The notes beneath the pieces are model-generated. The model did not search any database, was not told the DNA's origin, and was given only the letters and a program-made list of their open reading frames with translations. This document shows, in pieces, positions 26,940-39,426 of a stretch of 64,000 bases of DNA; positions within the stretch are counted from its first letter, which is position 1, and each line of letters starts with the position of its first letter. The position numbers and the translations under genes were made by a program. The stretch is from Thalassolituus alkanivorans (lineage in GTDB: Bacteria; Pseudomonadota; Gammaproteobacteria; Pseudomonadales; Oceanobacteraceae): positions 236,731 through 300,730 of the forward strand of contig NZ_JAJAEL010000037.1 in assembly GCF_020447205.1 (NCBI RefSeq). Reading direction: 5' to 3'.

Positions 26940-27908
26940 TTAGTGTGCTTTGGGCTGATAGACCGTGGTTTTGTTACGACCACTTTCTTTGGCGTGATAC
27001 AGGGCTTTGTCGGCGGCCTGCAGCCAGTCCTGAGCACTGGCGAAGCCTTTCTGATAACGGGCAATACCCAGGCTTGCGGTGGCATGGATACTTTGCTGAT
27101 CATGCCTGACTTCCATGCGTTCGATCATTTTGCGGATACGCTCGGCAAAGACCACGGCCTCTTCTTCATCGGTATCGACCAGCAGAGCAGCGAATACTTC
27201 ACCGCCGAAACGGCAGACGTGATCGGTCTGACGCAGTGTCTGACGTATGCCCTCCGATACCGAGCGCAGTACCTCGTCACCGGCCTGGTGACCATAGCGG
27301 CCATTAATGGTACGGAAATCGTCCAGATCAAACATGACCAGGGTGCTTGGTAATACCGAACGCTGGCAGCGCAGAAATTCACGCTCAATATCTTTCAGCC
27401 AGTAACCGCGACTGGACAGCTCGGTCAGTTGGTCTGTGCGGTTCAGTTCATTCAGGGTCTGGTGAGCAGACTGTACGTCTTCGCGGCTGACGGCAATGTC
27501 GGTCACGTCATAAATAATCACGCAGATATGATCAACGCTGCGGTTAATCGACTCCAGCGGAATAATGCTGGTGTTCTGATACATCACCGACGCGCGGCCG
27601 GTAATGGGGCGGTAATTTTTAAAGCGGAATAAATACGGACGCTGCTCCCAGATGGTAAAGGTGCGGGTTTTCAGCTGATAAACCGGCTCCGCTTTTTTCA
27701 TGAACCAGTCTTTGGGAATTTCGTTGAACAGCTCGAACAGGTTTTCGCCCTTGGCTTTTTGCGGGCTTAAGCCACTGTGGCTTTCCATAAAGCCATTCCA
27801 CAGCTGGATATTGTACTGGCGGTCGAGTACCACCAGACCGACGTCGATATTCTGCAGAATATCCATCAGCCAGTGGATGTCACCAAATTCAATGTTTGAA
27901 TCCGTCAT
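26940..27908 (-). CDS. PAS-GGDEF protein with degenerate GGEVF active site
   Basis: A 322-aa cytoplasmic protein: PAS domain (about 12-140) and GGDEF domain (about 152-320). The signature reads GGEVF at 235-239, so the fourth-position catalytic Glu is Val, and the usual IND motif reads ING. An RxxD motif (RQTD, 226-229) stands exactly five residues before GGEVF, the place of a c-di-GMP inhibitory site. It is probably not an active diguanylate cyclase and may be a c-di-GMP receptor. It is the last gene of a three-gene operon, 3 bases after the CheC-like gene. Confidence 0.85.
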   Translation of the reverse strand: MTDSNIEFGDIHWLMDILQNIDVGLVVLDRQYNIQLWNGFMESHSGLSPQKAKGENLFELFNEIPKDWFMKKAEPVYQLKTRTFTIWEQRPYLFRFKNYRPITGRASVMYQNTSIIPLESINRSVDHICVIIYDVTDIAVSREDVQSAHQTLNELNRTDQLTELSSRGYWLKDIEREFLRCQRSVLPSTLVMFDLDDFRTINGRYGHQAGDEVLRSVSEGIRQTLRQTDHVCRFGGEVFAALLVDTDEEEAVVFAERIRKMIERMEVRHDQQSIHATASLGIARYQKGFASAQDWLQAADKALYHAKESGRNKTTVYQPKAH

Positions 27909-27911
27909 ACG

Positions 27912-28532
27912 TTAATCCAGCAGATAATTAATTTTGTTGTTCAGTTTCGCGACCGAGTCTTCGGTAAACAGCAACAGCAGGTCGCAATCGATATTCACAT
28001 GCTCGATGGTGTAGTGAATTTCAATCGCCAGGGTTTTGGTCCACTGATGATTGCCACTTTTTAAAATGTCATCGACTTTACAATGCTGGCCAAGCACCAC
28101 CGGGTGGCCCTGATTAAAGTGAATTTCCAGTTGCTCACCAATACCCTGAATACAGGCGCCGATTAACAGCGAACTGACGTCCATTAATAATTCCAGCTCG
28201 CCGTAGCGGTCGAGTTCGCCACCATAATTCATCAGTGCGGCCAGATCTGAGAAGCTGGTGTCGTTAAACAACAGCAGCGCTTCACCGGCAATACCTGAAC
28301 CAATAAACCCCTGGCATACCGCCGACATAGCCGAATCGGTTTCGGCATCCTGAATTGCCATGTGCAGATCGCTGGATTCAATCAGGTTTACTTTGGGTAT
28401 CGGCAGCACCACATAGACATCCAGCAGTCGTGCCAGACGGTCGGCGGCCTGGCCCATGGCGACGTTAGTCAGCTCCTGATAACAGTCGCGCTGGTCTTCG
28501 TTCAGAGATACTGCGGTAGATGTGACGCTCAT
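27912..28532 (-). CDS. CheC/CheX-like phosphatase-family protein
   Basis: A 206-aa protein of the CheC/FliY/CheX fold. It has one complete phosphatase motif D-x3-E-x2-N-x22-P: Asp16, Glu20, Asn23 and Pro46. The pseudo-symmetric second half (LLMDVSSLLIGACIQGIGEQL) lacks the Glu and Asn, so only one active site should work. It likely dephosphorylates the receiver protein encoded one base upstream. Whole-operon spacing (1 and 3 bases) implies joint production with the receiver and the GGDEF-like protein. Confidence 0.85.
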   Translation of the reverse strand: MSVTSTAVSLNEDQRDCYQELTNVAMGQAADRLARLLDVYVVLPIPKVNLIESSDLHMAIQDAETDSAMSAVCQGFIGSGIAGEALLLFNDTSFSDLAALMNYGGELDRYGELELLMDVSSLLIGACIQGIGEQLEIHFNQGHPVVLGQHCKVDDILKSGNHQWTKTLAIEIHYTIEHVNIDCDLLLLFTEDSVAKLNNKINYLLD

Positions 28533-28533
28533 A

Positions 28534-28917
28534 TCAGGCCCCTGTCAGAATGCCGTATTCGGTCAGCACTTCGCGGGCTTTATCGGCATCAATCGGCTTT
28601 TTGATAAAAGCCATTGCACCGAGTTTTCTGACTCTGTCCTGAGCATCGGGCTGAATATCGCCGGACACAACAATCACCATGGCAGGCAGATCTTCTTTGC
28701 GGATGGTTTCCAGTACGCCGTAGCCATCCATATTGGGCATGGTCAGGTCGAGAAAAACCACTTCGCCTTTTCCTTCGCGGATGGCCTGTACGCCTTCCAC
28801 GCCATCACCGGCAAAATGAATGTCCACTTCCCATTCTTTGGGGATCGCCCGTGCCATTTGTTTACGGGCAAAACTTGAGTCATCGCAGATCAGAACGTTG
28901 GTAGCCATAGCTGTCAT
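28534..28917 (-). CDS. Stand-alone CheY-like receiver protein
   Basis: A 127-aa single receiver domain with the acidic pair Asp12-Asp13, phospho-acceptor Asp57 in FLDLTMPNMDG, and the conserved Lys in FIKKPID. There is no output domain. First gene of the operon with the CheC-like and degenerate GGDEF genes. An ATG three codons later (28908) is an alternative start; neither has a good ribosome site. The cognate kinase is not in the operon. Confidence 0.9.
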   Translation of the reverse strand: MTAMATNVLICDDSSFARKQMARAIPKEWEVDIHFAGDGVEGVQAIREGKGEVVFLDLTMPNMDGYGVLETIRKEDLPAMVIVVSGDIQPDAQDRVRKLGAMAFIKKPIDADKAREVLTEYGILTGA

Positions 28918-29005
28918 CGGCAGAGAAATTGATGACTAAGTAATAGTTGCCCGCTGCTTATTGAGCAACTAATCGGAAGGAATAGAGGGAAGAAACTGCT
29001 GTTGC

Positions 29006-29035
29006 AGCCTGATAGTCAGACGAAGGTATCAGGCT
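29006..29035. repeat. Inverted repeat between thioesterase and REC genes
   Basis: AGCCTGATA (29006-29014) and TATCAGGCT (29027-29035), perfect 9-bp arms, 12-base loop. It lies just after the thioesterase stop on that strand without a T-run, so it may be a weak terminator. Confidence 0.5.
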
Positions 29036-29050
29036 ACAGTAAGAACGGCC

Positions 29051-29854
29051 TCAGCGTTTATCGTAAACCACCACCAGCTGACGGCTGAGTGCCAGCAATA
29101 CACCATCGGCAGTGTAAATCCGGGCCTCAGTATGGCCATAACCATCGTGAGCCTGGCGGATATCCGCCTCGTACCAGAGCCAGTCGCTGCCGCCCGGTAA
29201 CTGTGGCAGCTGGCTTAACGGCGTCACCATCTCGATGCTCCAGGTCACGCTGGCACAGGGAGCGGGGCTTTTCAGTTTTTGCAGCAGCGTTGGCGGCCAG
29301 GCATCGATCAGGGCGACCAGATGGGCATTGCTCAGCGCGCGTTCGCCATCGTTAAAGCGCATCCAGCCACGGATAACATTGTGTTTGCTGTTGGTGAAGG
29401 GCAGGCCGCCTTCCACATAGGTGAAATTAATATGCTGGGTAAACTCCGGAGTTATACCTTTGATAAAGGGCATGGCCTGACCTGATCCCGGCGTGCCACA
29501 GCTGACAGGTGGCAGCTTAACCTCGATATCCGATTCCCGCTCACGGCCGAAACAGGCATTAACCAGCGTAGTAACCTGATCCTGCTGCACGGTCTGGCCC
29601 TGATAGTGAGCAACGGATTTACCAACGCGGATGCTTTGGCTGCTGAGGGTGAAAGGTTCAGCGGTATTAAGCGGGCCGCAAAAACTGACATTCAGTGAAC
29701 GCAGCACCTGGCCGTCATCCAGACCCTGTTCTATGCGGTGCAGGATTAATGCCGCTGACAGGCCGCCAAAGGTGGTGCGGCCCTGACCCCAGCTGGGGTG
29801 GATTTCCAGCTTATCCTGCTGATTAACCTGCTGCAGGTAATCGTCAAAATTCAT
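29051..29854 (-). CDS. TesB-like acyl-CoA thioesterase family protein
   Basis: A 267-aa double-hotdog protein. The N-terminal part has the WGQGRTTFGGLSAALILHRIE motif that replaces the short hotdog helix in this family, and the C-terminal hotdog ends ADGVLLALSRQLVVVYDKR, typical of thioesterase-like superfamily members (PF13622-type). It should hydrolyse an acyl-CoA; the chain length is unknown. Single gene, divergent from the PaaI pair. Confidence 0.82.
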   Translation of the reverse strand: MNFDDYLQQVNQQDKLEIHPSWGQGRTTFGGLSAALILHRIEQGLDDGQVLRSLNVSFCGPLNTAEPFTLSSQSIRVGKSVAHYQGQTVQQDQVTTLVNACFGRERESDIEVKLPPVSCGTPGSGQAMPFIKGITPEFTQHINFTYVEGGLPFTNSKHNVIRGWMRFNDGERALSNAHLVALIDAWPPTLLQKLKSPAPCASVTWSIEMVTPLSQLPQLPGGSDWLWYEADIRQAHDGYGHTEARIYTADGVLLALSRQLVVVYDKR

Positions 29855-30159
29855 AGCATTTCTCTTTAGGGGGCAGATCCCTTTTAAGGGCTGATCCGGG
29901 TGTGTATCGGGGATATTTCTCAGGCGTCAAACCATAGCACAGGGTGCTTGTTTGTCTTATAGGGTGGTGAGAAAAACGTTCAGTTCCTATGTTTGTTGTG
30001 AGCAATTCTGTTAACGACACCGGGCGAAGCGATCATTGCCAAAATTCAGCTTTCCGGTATAACGGGCGCCCTTTGCGCCTGTCAGGCCATTTCCTGATAG
30101 AATTCACACAGTCGTGCTGTGCCTGTCTGGCTGTCACAATCACCCTCAGCGGAGATCTT
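29855..30159. other. Divergent intergenic region between thioesterase genes
   Basis: No gene is supported. It contains the probable promoter of the PaaI pair at 30036-30063 and a small palindrome CCCTTTTAAGGG near 29879-29890. Confidence 0.5.
30036..30063 (+). promoter_or_regulatory. Candidate promoter of the PaaI thioesterase pair
   Basis: TTGCCA (30036-30041), 16 bases, TATAAC (30058-30063). A transcript would start near 30070, leaving about 90 untranslated bases. Confidence 0.5.
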
Positions 30160-30654
30160 ATGAGCTTATCGGTTAAAACACGGGCCGAGCGTTTCGTTGC
30201 CACCCTGCGTCACTGTCAGGTTTTGGGGCTGACGGTTGAAAGCGCGCAGGACAATGTACTGGTTATGCGCCTGCCATACAGCGAACAGATTGTAGGCAAC
30301 CCGGTCACCGGCACTGTGCATGGCGGCAGCCTGACCACGCTGATGGATACCGCCTGTGGTACGGCGGTGTTTTCCTCACTGCCGGGCTTTGAGCTGTGCC
30401 CAACGCTGGATCTGCGTATGGATTATATGAAAGCGGCAACACCAAACCGCGATCTGTTTGCCGAAGCACGGGTAACGCGCGTGGCCAGCTCAGTGGTGTT
30501 TACCGAGTGCGAAGTATTTCAGGGTGAGGAACGCGATCTGGTGGCCAAGTGCGCCGCTACCTTTATGCGTATCGGCGAAAATATGACCCCACCGGAATTC
30601 CGTGCCCGTATCGAGCAGGGCGATGATGTAACGGCTGCAGGAGCTGCACAATGA
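30160..30654 (+). CDS. PaaI-family hotdog thioesterase (first of pair)
   Basis: A 164-aa hotdog protein. The motif GTVHGGSLTTLMDTACGTAV carries the HGG turn and catalytic Asp/Glu-side helix of PaaI/YbgC-like acyl-CoA thioesterases. ATG 30160 is preferred since GGAG lies upstream and the longer frame adds 57 non-homologous residues. It overlaps the next gene by ATGA. Confidence 0.88.
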   Translation: MSLSVKTRAERFVATLRHCQVLGLTVESAQDNVLVMRLPYSEQIVGNPVTGTVHGGSLTTLMDTACGTAVFSSLPGFELCPTLDLRMDYMKAATPNRDLFAEARVTRVASSVVFTECEVFQGEERDLVAKCAATFMRIGENMTPPEFRARIEQGDDVTAAGAAQ

Positions 30655-31085
30655 GTTTTGAAACCGTGCTGCAACAGGCGCAGCAGAGTGGTGATTTCCA
30701 GCCGCTGGTGGATGGTATTCCCTATGCCAATTTAATTGGTCTGAAATTTCAGCGTTTTGGTCAGGATGTGCTGTTTCATCTGCCGGCCAACGAAGACAAT
30801 ATCGGCAATCCGATTTTACCGGCCATTCATGGCGGCGTAATCGGCGGCTTTATGGAGCTGGCGGCGTCACTGCATCTGATGATGACTATGGATACCGCCG
30901 CCTTACCGAAAATGATCGATTTCTCCCTCGATTATCTGCGTGCCGGACGTCATCAGGATACCTTTGCTGAATGTCAGGTCTGGCGTCAGGGTTCGCGCGT
31001 CGCCAACGTCGCCATTACCGCCTGGCAGACTGAGCGTACCAGCCCGATCGCCACGGCCCGCGCGCATTTTCTGCTGGCGCGTTAA
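30651..31085 (+). CDS. PaaI-family hotdog thioesterase (second of pair)
   Basis: A 144-aa hotdog protein with the matching motif PAIHGGVIGGFMELAA, where Glu replaces Asp of the first protein. Similar size and same family as its neighbour suggest an old duplication; the four-base overlap suggests they are made together and may form a heteromer. The substrate is unknown. Confidence 0.87.
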   Translation: MSFETVLQQAQQSGDFQPLVDGIPYANLIGLKFQRFGQDVLFHLPANEDNIGNPILPAIHGGVIGGFMELAASLHLMMTMDTAALPKMIDFSLDYLRAGRHQDTFAECQVWRQGSRVANVAITAWQTERTSPIATARAHFLLAR

Positions 31086-31216
31086 TGTCCGGCTGTTTCT
31101 CTTACGGCGGCTTTTCTGACCGCCGTTGATGCCTGCCCGGCGCGGATGTTTTGCATAAATAACCCGCCGGGTGTCTTGTCCGCGTAGTCTTCTCTGCCGT
31201 ACACTCTGTGCCGATT

Positions 31217-34549
<3,333 letters not shown>

Positions 34550-34559
<10 letters not shown>

Positions 34560-34783
34560 TTATTAATGGCGATTCTTGTGATCTGCAGGTCAGCACAGGG
34601 CTTAGCCTGCAGCAATTGCTGCAACAGCTTGGCTATCTGCAAATACGGCCGGAGGATGCGGCTGTGAGTGGCAATTTTATTGTTGCCGTGAACCAGCAGA
34701 TCGTCAGTGCAGCGCTCTATGCGGGTACATACCTTAACGAAGATGACTGCATCGATATTCTCGGTGCCATTACCGGTGGCTGA
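34550..34783 (+). CDS. thiS: Sulfur carrier protein ThiS
   Basis: A 77-aa ubiquitin-like protein ending in the required Gly-Gly (DILGAITGG). Its C-terminal thiocarboxylate gives sulfur to the thiazole. It begins inside the end of thiO. The adenylating partner ThiF is not in this operon. Confidence 0.95.
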
Positions 34784-34803
34784 GCAGGGTTCTGGAGAAG
34801 GAT

Positions 34804-35661
34804 ATGAATACAGAAAATAATGTTGCACCTGACGCTGGTGCCGACGTGCTGCAGATTGCCGGTGAAACCATCGGCAGCCGTTTGTGGCTGGGCTCCTCCC
34901 TGTACCCGTCACCACAGGTGATGGGGGATGCCATTGCCGCGGCAACCCCCGGATTTGTCACCGTCTCGCTGCGCCGGCAGAGTGCTGCTCAGGTACAGGA
35001 GCAGGTGAGTGAACATGGTCACTGGCATCTGCTGCATCAGCAACTGGCCAGTACCGGGGCAAAGCTGCTGCCCAATACAGCCGGTTGTCACAGTGCCCGT
35101 GAAGCGATTCTGCTGGCGCAGATGGCGCGCGAGCTGTTTGCCACCGACTGGATCAAGCTCGAAGTTATCGGTGACGACTACAGCCTGCAGCCGCATCCGC
35201 TGCAGCTGGTGGAAGCGGCGCGCGAGCTGGTGGCGCAGGGGTTTAAGGTGCTGCCGTACTGCACCGACGATCTGGTGCTGTGTCAGACCCTGCTGGAACT
35301 GGGCTGTGCGGCGGTGATGCCCTGGGGTGCACCTATTGGCACCGGCAAAGGACTGATGAATCCGTATCAGCTGAAAACCCTGCGCGAACGTCTGCCACAG
35401 GCGGTATTGGTGGTGGATGCTGGACTGGGCAAACCTTCTCAGGCGATGGCGGCGCTGGAAATGGGCTTTGATGCGGTACTGCTCAACACGGCGGTGGCGC
35501 GTGCGCATGATCCGGCGGCGATGGCAGCGGCGTTTAAGCAGGCGGTGGATGGCGGCCGGGCTGCCTATCGCGCTGGCCTGATGTGCGAGCGTGATCAGGC
35601 ATCGCCTTCCACACCGACGCTGGGGCTGCCGTTCTGGCATCAGACCGGAGGCGGAGTATGA
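34804..35661 (+). CDS. thiG: Thiazole synthase
   Basis: Forms the thiazole phosphate from dehydroglycine, DXP and ThiS-thiocarboxylate. 285 aa, TIM barrel; conserved TAGCHSAREA, WIKLEVIGD with the Schiff-base lysine, VMPWGAPIGTG, and VVDAGLGKPSQA. It has an N-terminal extension of roughly 15 residues and overlaps thiDE by four bases (the GTATGA junction). Confidence 0.96.
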   Translation: MNTENNVAPDAGADVLQIAGETIGSRLWLGSSLYPSPQVMGDAIAAATPGFVTVSLRRQSAAQVQEQVSEHGHWHLLHQQLASTGAKLLPNTAGCHSAREAILLAQMARELFATDWIKLEVIGDDYSLQPHPLQLVEAARELVAQGFKVLPYCTDDLVLCQTLLELGCAAVMPWGAPIGTGKGLMNPYQLKTLRERLPQAVLVVDAGLGKPSQAMAALEMGFDAVLLNTAVARAHDPAAMAAAFKQAVDGGRAAYRAGLMCERDQASPSTPTLGLPFWHQTGGGV

Positions 35662-37280
35662 GTCTCTGTTCAGGCCCGGTGAGCCGGGCAAAAATCTGGA
35701 GCATTGCCGCCTCCGACTGCAGTGCCGGTGCCGGCAGTCAGGCGGATTTAACCATGGCGCGGGCGCTGGATACCGATTGTGCCACGCTGATCTGTGCCAT
35801 AACCGCGCAGAACAGTCAGGGCGTGCAGGCCGTTGAGGTGTTGTCGCGGGCAATGCTGGAGCAGCAATGGCAGAGCCTGAAAACCGATGGTTGGCCGCAG
35901 GCAATTAAAATCGGCTGGCTGCCACCGGGCAATCTGCTGCTGCCCTGGTTACTGGAAAAACTGCAGGAATATCCCGGGCACGTCATCTGGGACCCGGTGT
36001 TGTCGGCCTCACAGGGTGGTTTCCCCCAGGCCAACTGGCCGAAAGAGGCATTGCAGGCCCTGCTGCAGCGGGTTGATGTACTGACGCCTAACCTGACAGA
36101 AGCACAGGCGCTGCTGACGTTATTACAGCCGCAGGATGATGGCGGCGCTGTACAAAACGATTACGAGCCAAGCGATTACGAGCCAGGCCATTGCGCAGAC
36201 ATCTCCGCCGCACTGCAGGCACTGGGCGTTAATCATCTGCTGATTACCGGCGGCGACAGCGCTCGGGCTGGCAGTGCTGAATCTGACGAATGGATTCAGG
36301 ATGCGTTCTTTGCGGCTCCTCTGAATGCTTCTGCAGATGCTTTCGGTGATCAGCTGCCGGGCCCGGATTTATTGCGGGCGTTTGTTTTCCGCCACCGGCG
36401 CTTACCGCTCAAGGTACACGGCACCGGCTGTCATCTGGCCAGTGCCATTGCCTGCGGTCTGGCGCAGGGCTATACGCTTTACGATGCCCTGAGCAGAGCG
36501 GTGGCGGCGGTACGCCTGGCGATCCGTTCAGCCAGTGAGCGCGTCAATGGTTACCACAATGCCTGGGCGCGCCCGCTGAATGAGTCGCTGGCCGAAGACT
36601 GGCCGCAGGTGGTTCCTGTGCAACAGCGGGCATCAGCTGTGCATTTTCCGCGCTTGCCGCAGCCTCTGGGGCTTTATGGGCTGGTGGATAATCTGCCGCA
36701 TCTTAAGCGTCTGCTGGCGCTGGGTATCGACAGCCTGCAATGGCGGGTTAAATCGCCGGGGGCAGAGCATAAAGCTCAGACCGCTGAGGCAATTCATTAT
36801 GCTGCAGAATCCGGAGTACCTTTGTTTATCAACGATGACTGGCAGCTGGCGCTGGAGCTGGGGGCCTTTGGTGTGCATCTGGGGCAGGAAGATCTGCTCA
36901 CGGCGGATCTGCAGGCGCTGGCGGAAGCGGGTATCGCGCTGGGCATCAGCACCCACAGTGACTGGGAGATTGCCCGTGCGCGCGGGGTGAATCCGTCTTA
37001 TATCGCCTTTGGCCCGGTGTTTACGCCGCTGTCGAAAGTGTTGCGTTACCAGCCTTTGGGCACGGAAACGTTAGCCCTGTGGGTTGAACGTTTTACCGAT
37101 CATCGGCTGACCTGTATCGGCGGGATTACAACAGCGAATATTGCTCAGGTCATGGCCAGTGGCATTGATTCGGTCGCCATTGTAACTGAGCTTGCCGACG
37201 ATGAAGCGCTGCCGCAGCGGCTGGCCGATTTGCGTAAGTGTATTCCGGCGCTTGAAAAGCGTTGCGACGTCCCCATTTAA
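35658..37280 (+). CDS. thiDE: ThiD-ThiE fusion: HMP(-P) kinase / thiamine-phosphate synthase
   Basis: A 540-aa bifunctional protein. Residues 1-310 are the ThiD kinase ([41 protein letters not shown]) and about 335-530 are ThiE ([45 protein letters not shown]). It makes HMP-PP and joins it to thiazole phosphate. The ThiD part has an insertion around 170-180 with a five-residue in-frame duplication ([10 protein letters not shown]). The substrate loop differs somewhat from standard ThiE. Its last 30 bases contain the htpG heat-shock promoter. Confidence 0.95.
   Translation: MSLCSGPVSRAKIWSIAASDCSAGAGSQADLTMARALDTDCATLICAITAQNSQGVQAVEVLSRAMLEQQWQSLKTDGWPQAIKIGWLPPGNLLLPWLLEKLQEYPGHVIWDPVLSASQGGFPQANWPKEALQALLQRVDVLTPNLTEAQALLTLLQPQDDGGAVQNDYEPSDYEPGHCADISAALQALGVNHLLITGGDSARAGSAESDEWIQDAFFAAPLNASADAFGDQLPGPDLLRAFVFRHRRLPLKVHGTGCHLASAIACGLAQGYTLYDALSRAVAAVRLAIRSASERVNGYHNAWARPLNESLAEDWPQVVPVQQRASAVHFPRLPQPLGLYGLVDNLPHLKRLLALGIDSLQWRVKSPGAEHKAQTAEAIHYAAESGVPLFINDDWQLALELGAFGVHLGQEDLLTADLQALAEAGIALGISTHSDWEIARARGVNPSYIAFGPVFTPLSKVLRYQPLGTETLALWVERFTDHRLTCIGGITTANIAQVMASGIDSVAIVTELADDEALPQRLADLRKCIPALEKRCDVPI
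37251..37279 (+). promoter_or_regulatory. Sigma-32 heat-shock promoter of htpG
   Basis: CTTGAAA (37251-37257), 13 bases, CCCCATTTA (37271-37279). Both boxes match the E. coli RpoH consensus (CTTGAAA / CCCCATNT). The -10 box overlaps the stop codon of thiDE, so the promoter is embedded in coding sequence. Confidence 0.9.
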
Positions 37281-37320
37281 ACAACACTGTTTTTTATGGC
37301 GCGTTGTAAAGGAGACGAAC

Positions 37321-39222
37321 ATGACCGCAGCCAGCAAAGAAACCTTGGGTTTTAAAACCGAAGTTAAACAACTGCTGCATCTGATGATTCACTCTTTGTA
37401 TTCCAACAAAGAGATTTTTCTGCGTGAGTTGATTTCCAACGCTTCAGACGCCTGCGACAAGCTGCGTTTTGAAGCCCTGCAGAACGATGCTCTGTTTGAA
37501 GGTAATGCAGATCTGGGCGTACATATCGATTTTGACAGCGAAGCCCGTACCCTGACCATTGAAGACAATGGTATTGGTATGAACCGTGAAGAGGTGATTA
37601 ATCACCTCGGCACCATCGCTAAATCCGGTACGGCCGAATTCCTCAGCAAACTGAGCGGCGATCAGAAAAAAGATTCGCAACTGATTGGCCAGTTTGGTGT
37701 TGGCTTTTATTCGGCCTTTATTGTCGCCGATAAAGTCACGGTTGAAACCCGTCGTGCCGGTGATGATGCGTCTGAAGGCGTGTGCTGGGAATCGGCCGGT
37801 GAGGGTGAATTTACCCTGGAAAGCATCGACAAAGCGGAACGCGGCACCCGCATTACCCTGCACCTGAAAGAAGACGATGCAGAATTTGCCGACAGCTTCC
37901 GCCTGCGTTCGCTGATTAAAAAATATTCAGATCATATCGCGGTGCCTGTGTATCTGCCGCAGGAAGTCAGTGAAGATGACGCTGACGGCGAGAATAAACA
38001 GATTCCGGAAGCGGTTAACCAGGCCAAGGCGCTGTGGACCCGCAGTAAGTCCGATCTGAGCGATGACGAATATAAAGAGTTTTACAAGCACGTTTCCCAT
38101 GATTGGAACGACCCGCTGCTGTGGTTGCACAACCGTGTGGAAGGCAAACTGGATTACACCAGTCTGCTGTATATTCCGGCCAAGGCGCCGTTCGATATCT
38201 GGAACCGCGAAGCGACCCGTGGTCTGAAACTGTACGTGCAGCGTGTCTTTATTATGGATGACGCTGAGCAGTTCCTGCCGCTGTACCTGCGCTTTGTGAA
38301 AGGTGTGCTGGATTCCAACGACCTGTCGCTGAACGTTTCCCGCGAAATTCTGCAGAAAGACAAACAGGTCGACAGCCTGCGCAGTGCGCTGGTTAAACGG
38401 GTACTCGATTCACTGGAAAAACTGGCGAAAAATGAGCCGGAAAAGTACCAGAGCTTCTGGGATGAATTCGGTGATGTGCTGAAAGAGGGCCCGGCAGAAG
38501 ATTTCGCTAACCGTGAGAAAATTGCCAAGCTGTTCCGCTTTGCCACCACCAAGAGTGACAGTTCCGTACAGAATGTCGGTCTGGAAGATTACATTGCGCG
38601 CATGCGTGAAGGTCAGAAAAAGATTTACTACATCACCGGCGACAACTATGCCGCGGTGTCCAGTAGCCCGCATCTGGAATATTTCCGTACTAAGGGTGTT
38701 GAAGTGCTGCTGCTCACCGACCGTGTTGACGAGTGGATGGTTGGTCACCTGACCGATTTCGACGGCAAGGTCTTCCAGGATGTAACCAAAGGCGAACTGG
38801 ATCTGGATGAACTGGCGGATGCTGCGGAAAAAGAGCAGCAAAAAGCGCTGGAAGAAACCCATAAAGATCTGGTTGAGCGCGTGCAGAAAGCCCTCGAAGG
38901 TGAAGTGAAAGCCGTCCGTGTCAGCTCGCGTCTGACTGATTCTCCGGCTTGTCTGGTGGTTGGCCAGTACGATATGGGTGGTCATATGCGCCGGCTGATG
39001 GAAGCAGCGGGGCAGGCGGTTCCGGAGCCTGAAACGGCCCTGGAAATTAATCCGTCGCATCCGCTGATCGAACGTCTCGACAGTGAGCAGGATGAAAGCC
39101 GTTTCGCCGAATTGGCGCAGGTGATTCATGCCCAGGCACAACTGGCGGAAGGCAGCCAGTTAAAGCAGCCGGCGGAATATGTCGCGCGCCTGAACAAACT
39201 GTTGCTCGATTTAATGCGTTAA
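37321..39222 (+). CDS. htpG: Chaperone protein HtpG (Hsp90)
   Basis: ATP-driven Hsp90 chaperone, 633 aa. The GHKL ATPase motifs [20 protein letters not shown] and GQFGVGFYS are in the N-terminal domain, and the middle-domain signature [11 protein letters not shown] and NVSREILQ is intact. ATG 37321 is preceded by AAGGAG 9 bases upstream; the longer frame runs through the sigma-32 promoter. Heat-shock control is directly supported by the promoter. Confidence 0.98.
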   Translation: MTAASKETLGFKTEVKQLLHLMIHSLYSNKEIFLRELISNASDACDKLRFEALQNDALFEGNADLGVHIDFDSEARTLTIEDNGIGMNREEVINHLGTIAKSGTAEFLSKLSGDQKKDSQLIGQFGVGFYSAFIVADKVTVETRRAGDDASEGVCWESAGEGEFTLESIDKAERGTRITLHLKEDDAEFADSFRLRSLIKKYSDHIAVPVYLPQEVSEDDADGENKQIPEAVNQAKALWTRSKSDLSDDEYKEFYKHVSHDWNDPLLWLHNRVEGKLDYTSLLYIPAKAPFDIWNREATRGLKLYVQRVFIMDDAEQFLPLYLRFVKGVLDSNDLSLNVSREILQKDKQVDSLRSALVKRVLDSLEKLAKNEPEKYQSFWDEFGDVLKEGPAEDFANREKIAKLFRFATTKSDSSVQNVGLEDYIARMREGQKKIYYITGDNYAAVSSSPHLEYFRTKGVEVLLLTDRVDEWMVGHLTDFDGKVFQDVTKGELDLDELADAAEKEQQKALEETHKDLVERVQKALEGEVKAVRVSSRLTDSPACLVVGQYDMGGHMRRLMEAAGQAVPEPETALEINPSHPLIERLDSEQDESRFAELAQVIHAQAQLAEGSQLKQPAEYVARLNKLLLDLMR

Positions 39223-39241
39223 TTACAGCGTTTACTGGTCT

Positions 39242-39273
39242 AAGGGCCTGTTGATATTAATCAAACAGGCCTT
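39242..39273. repeat. Hairpin related to the MITE terminus, downstream of htpG
   Basis: AAGGGCCTGTTGAT (39242-39255) can pair with ATCAAACAGGCCTT (39260-39273) with one bulge on each arm. The core GGGCCTGT...ACAGGCC has the same layout as the left end of the element at 16770. It may be a solo remnant or act as the htpG terminator, though no T-run follows. Confidence 0.55.
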
Positions 39274-39426
39274 GCTTGCGGCGGCCGTGGTTTAACCACT
39301 GCCGCCGCACTGCTATTATGCCGGCAAATAAAAATCAGCTGCTGTCTGTTGCCTCCATTAGTGGGAGAACAGTGACGGGTTATCCGCGCAGCAGCCGGTA
39401 CTGTGATCTGATTATTGGGGAATACT

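Noticed and set aside
34909-35904. 331-codon open frame opposite thiG and thiDE
   Set aside because: Arg/Gln/His-rich antisense shadow crossing a real gene junction.
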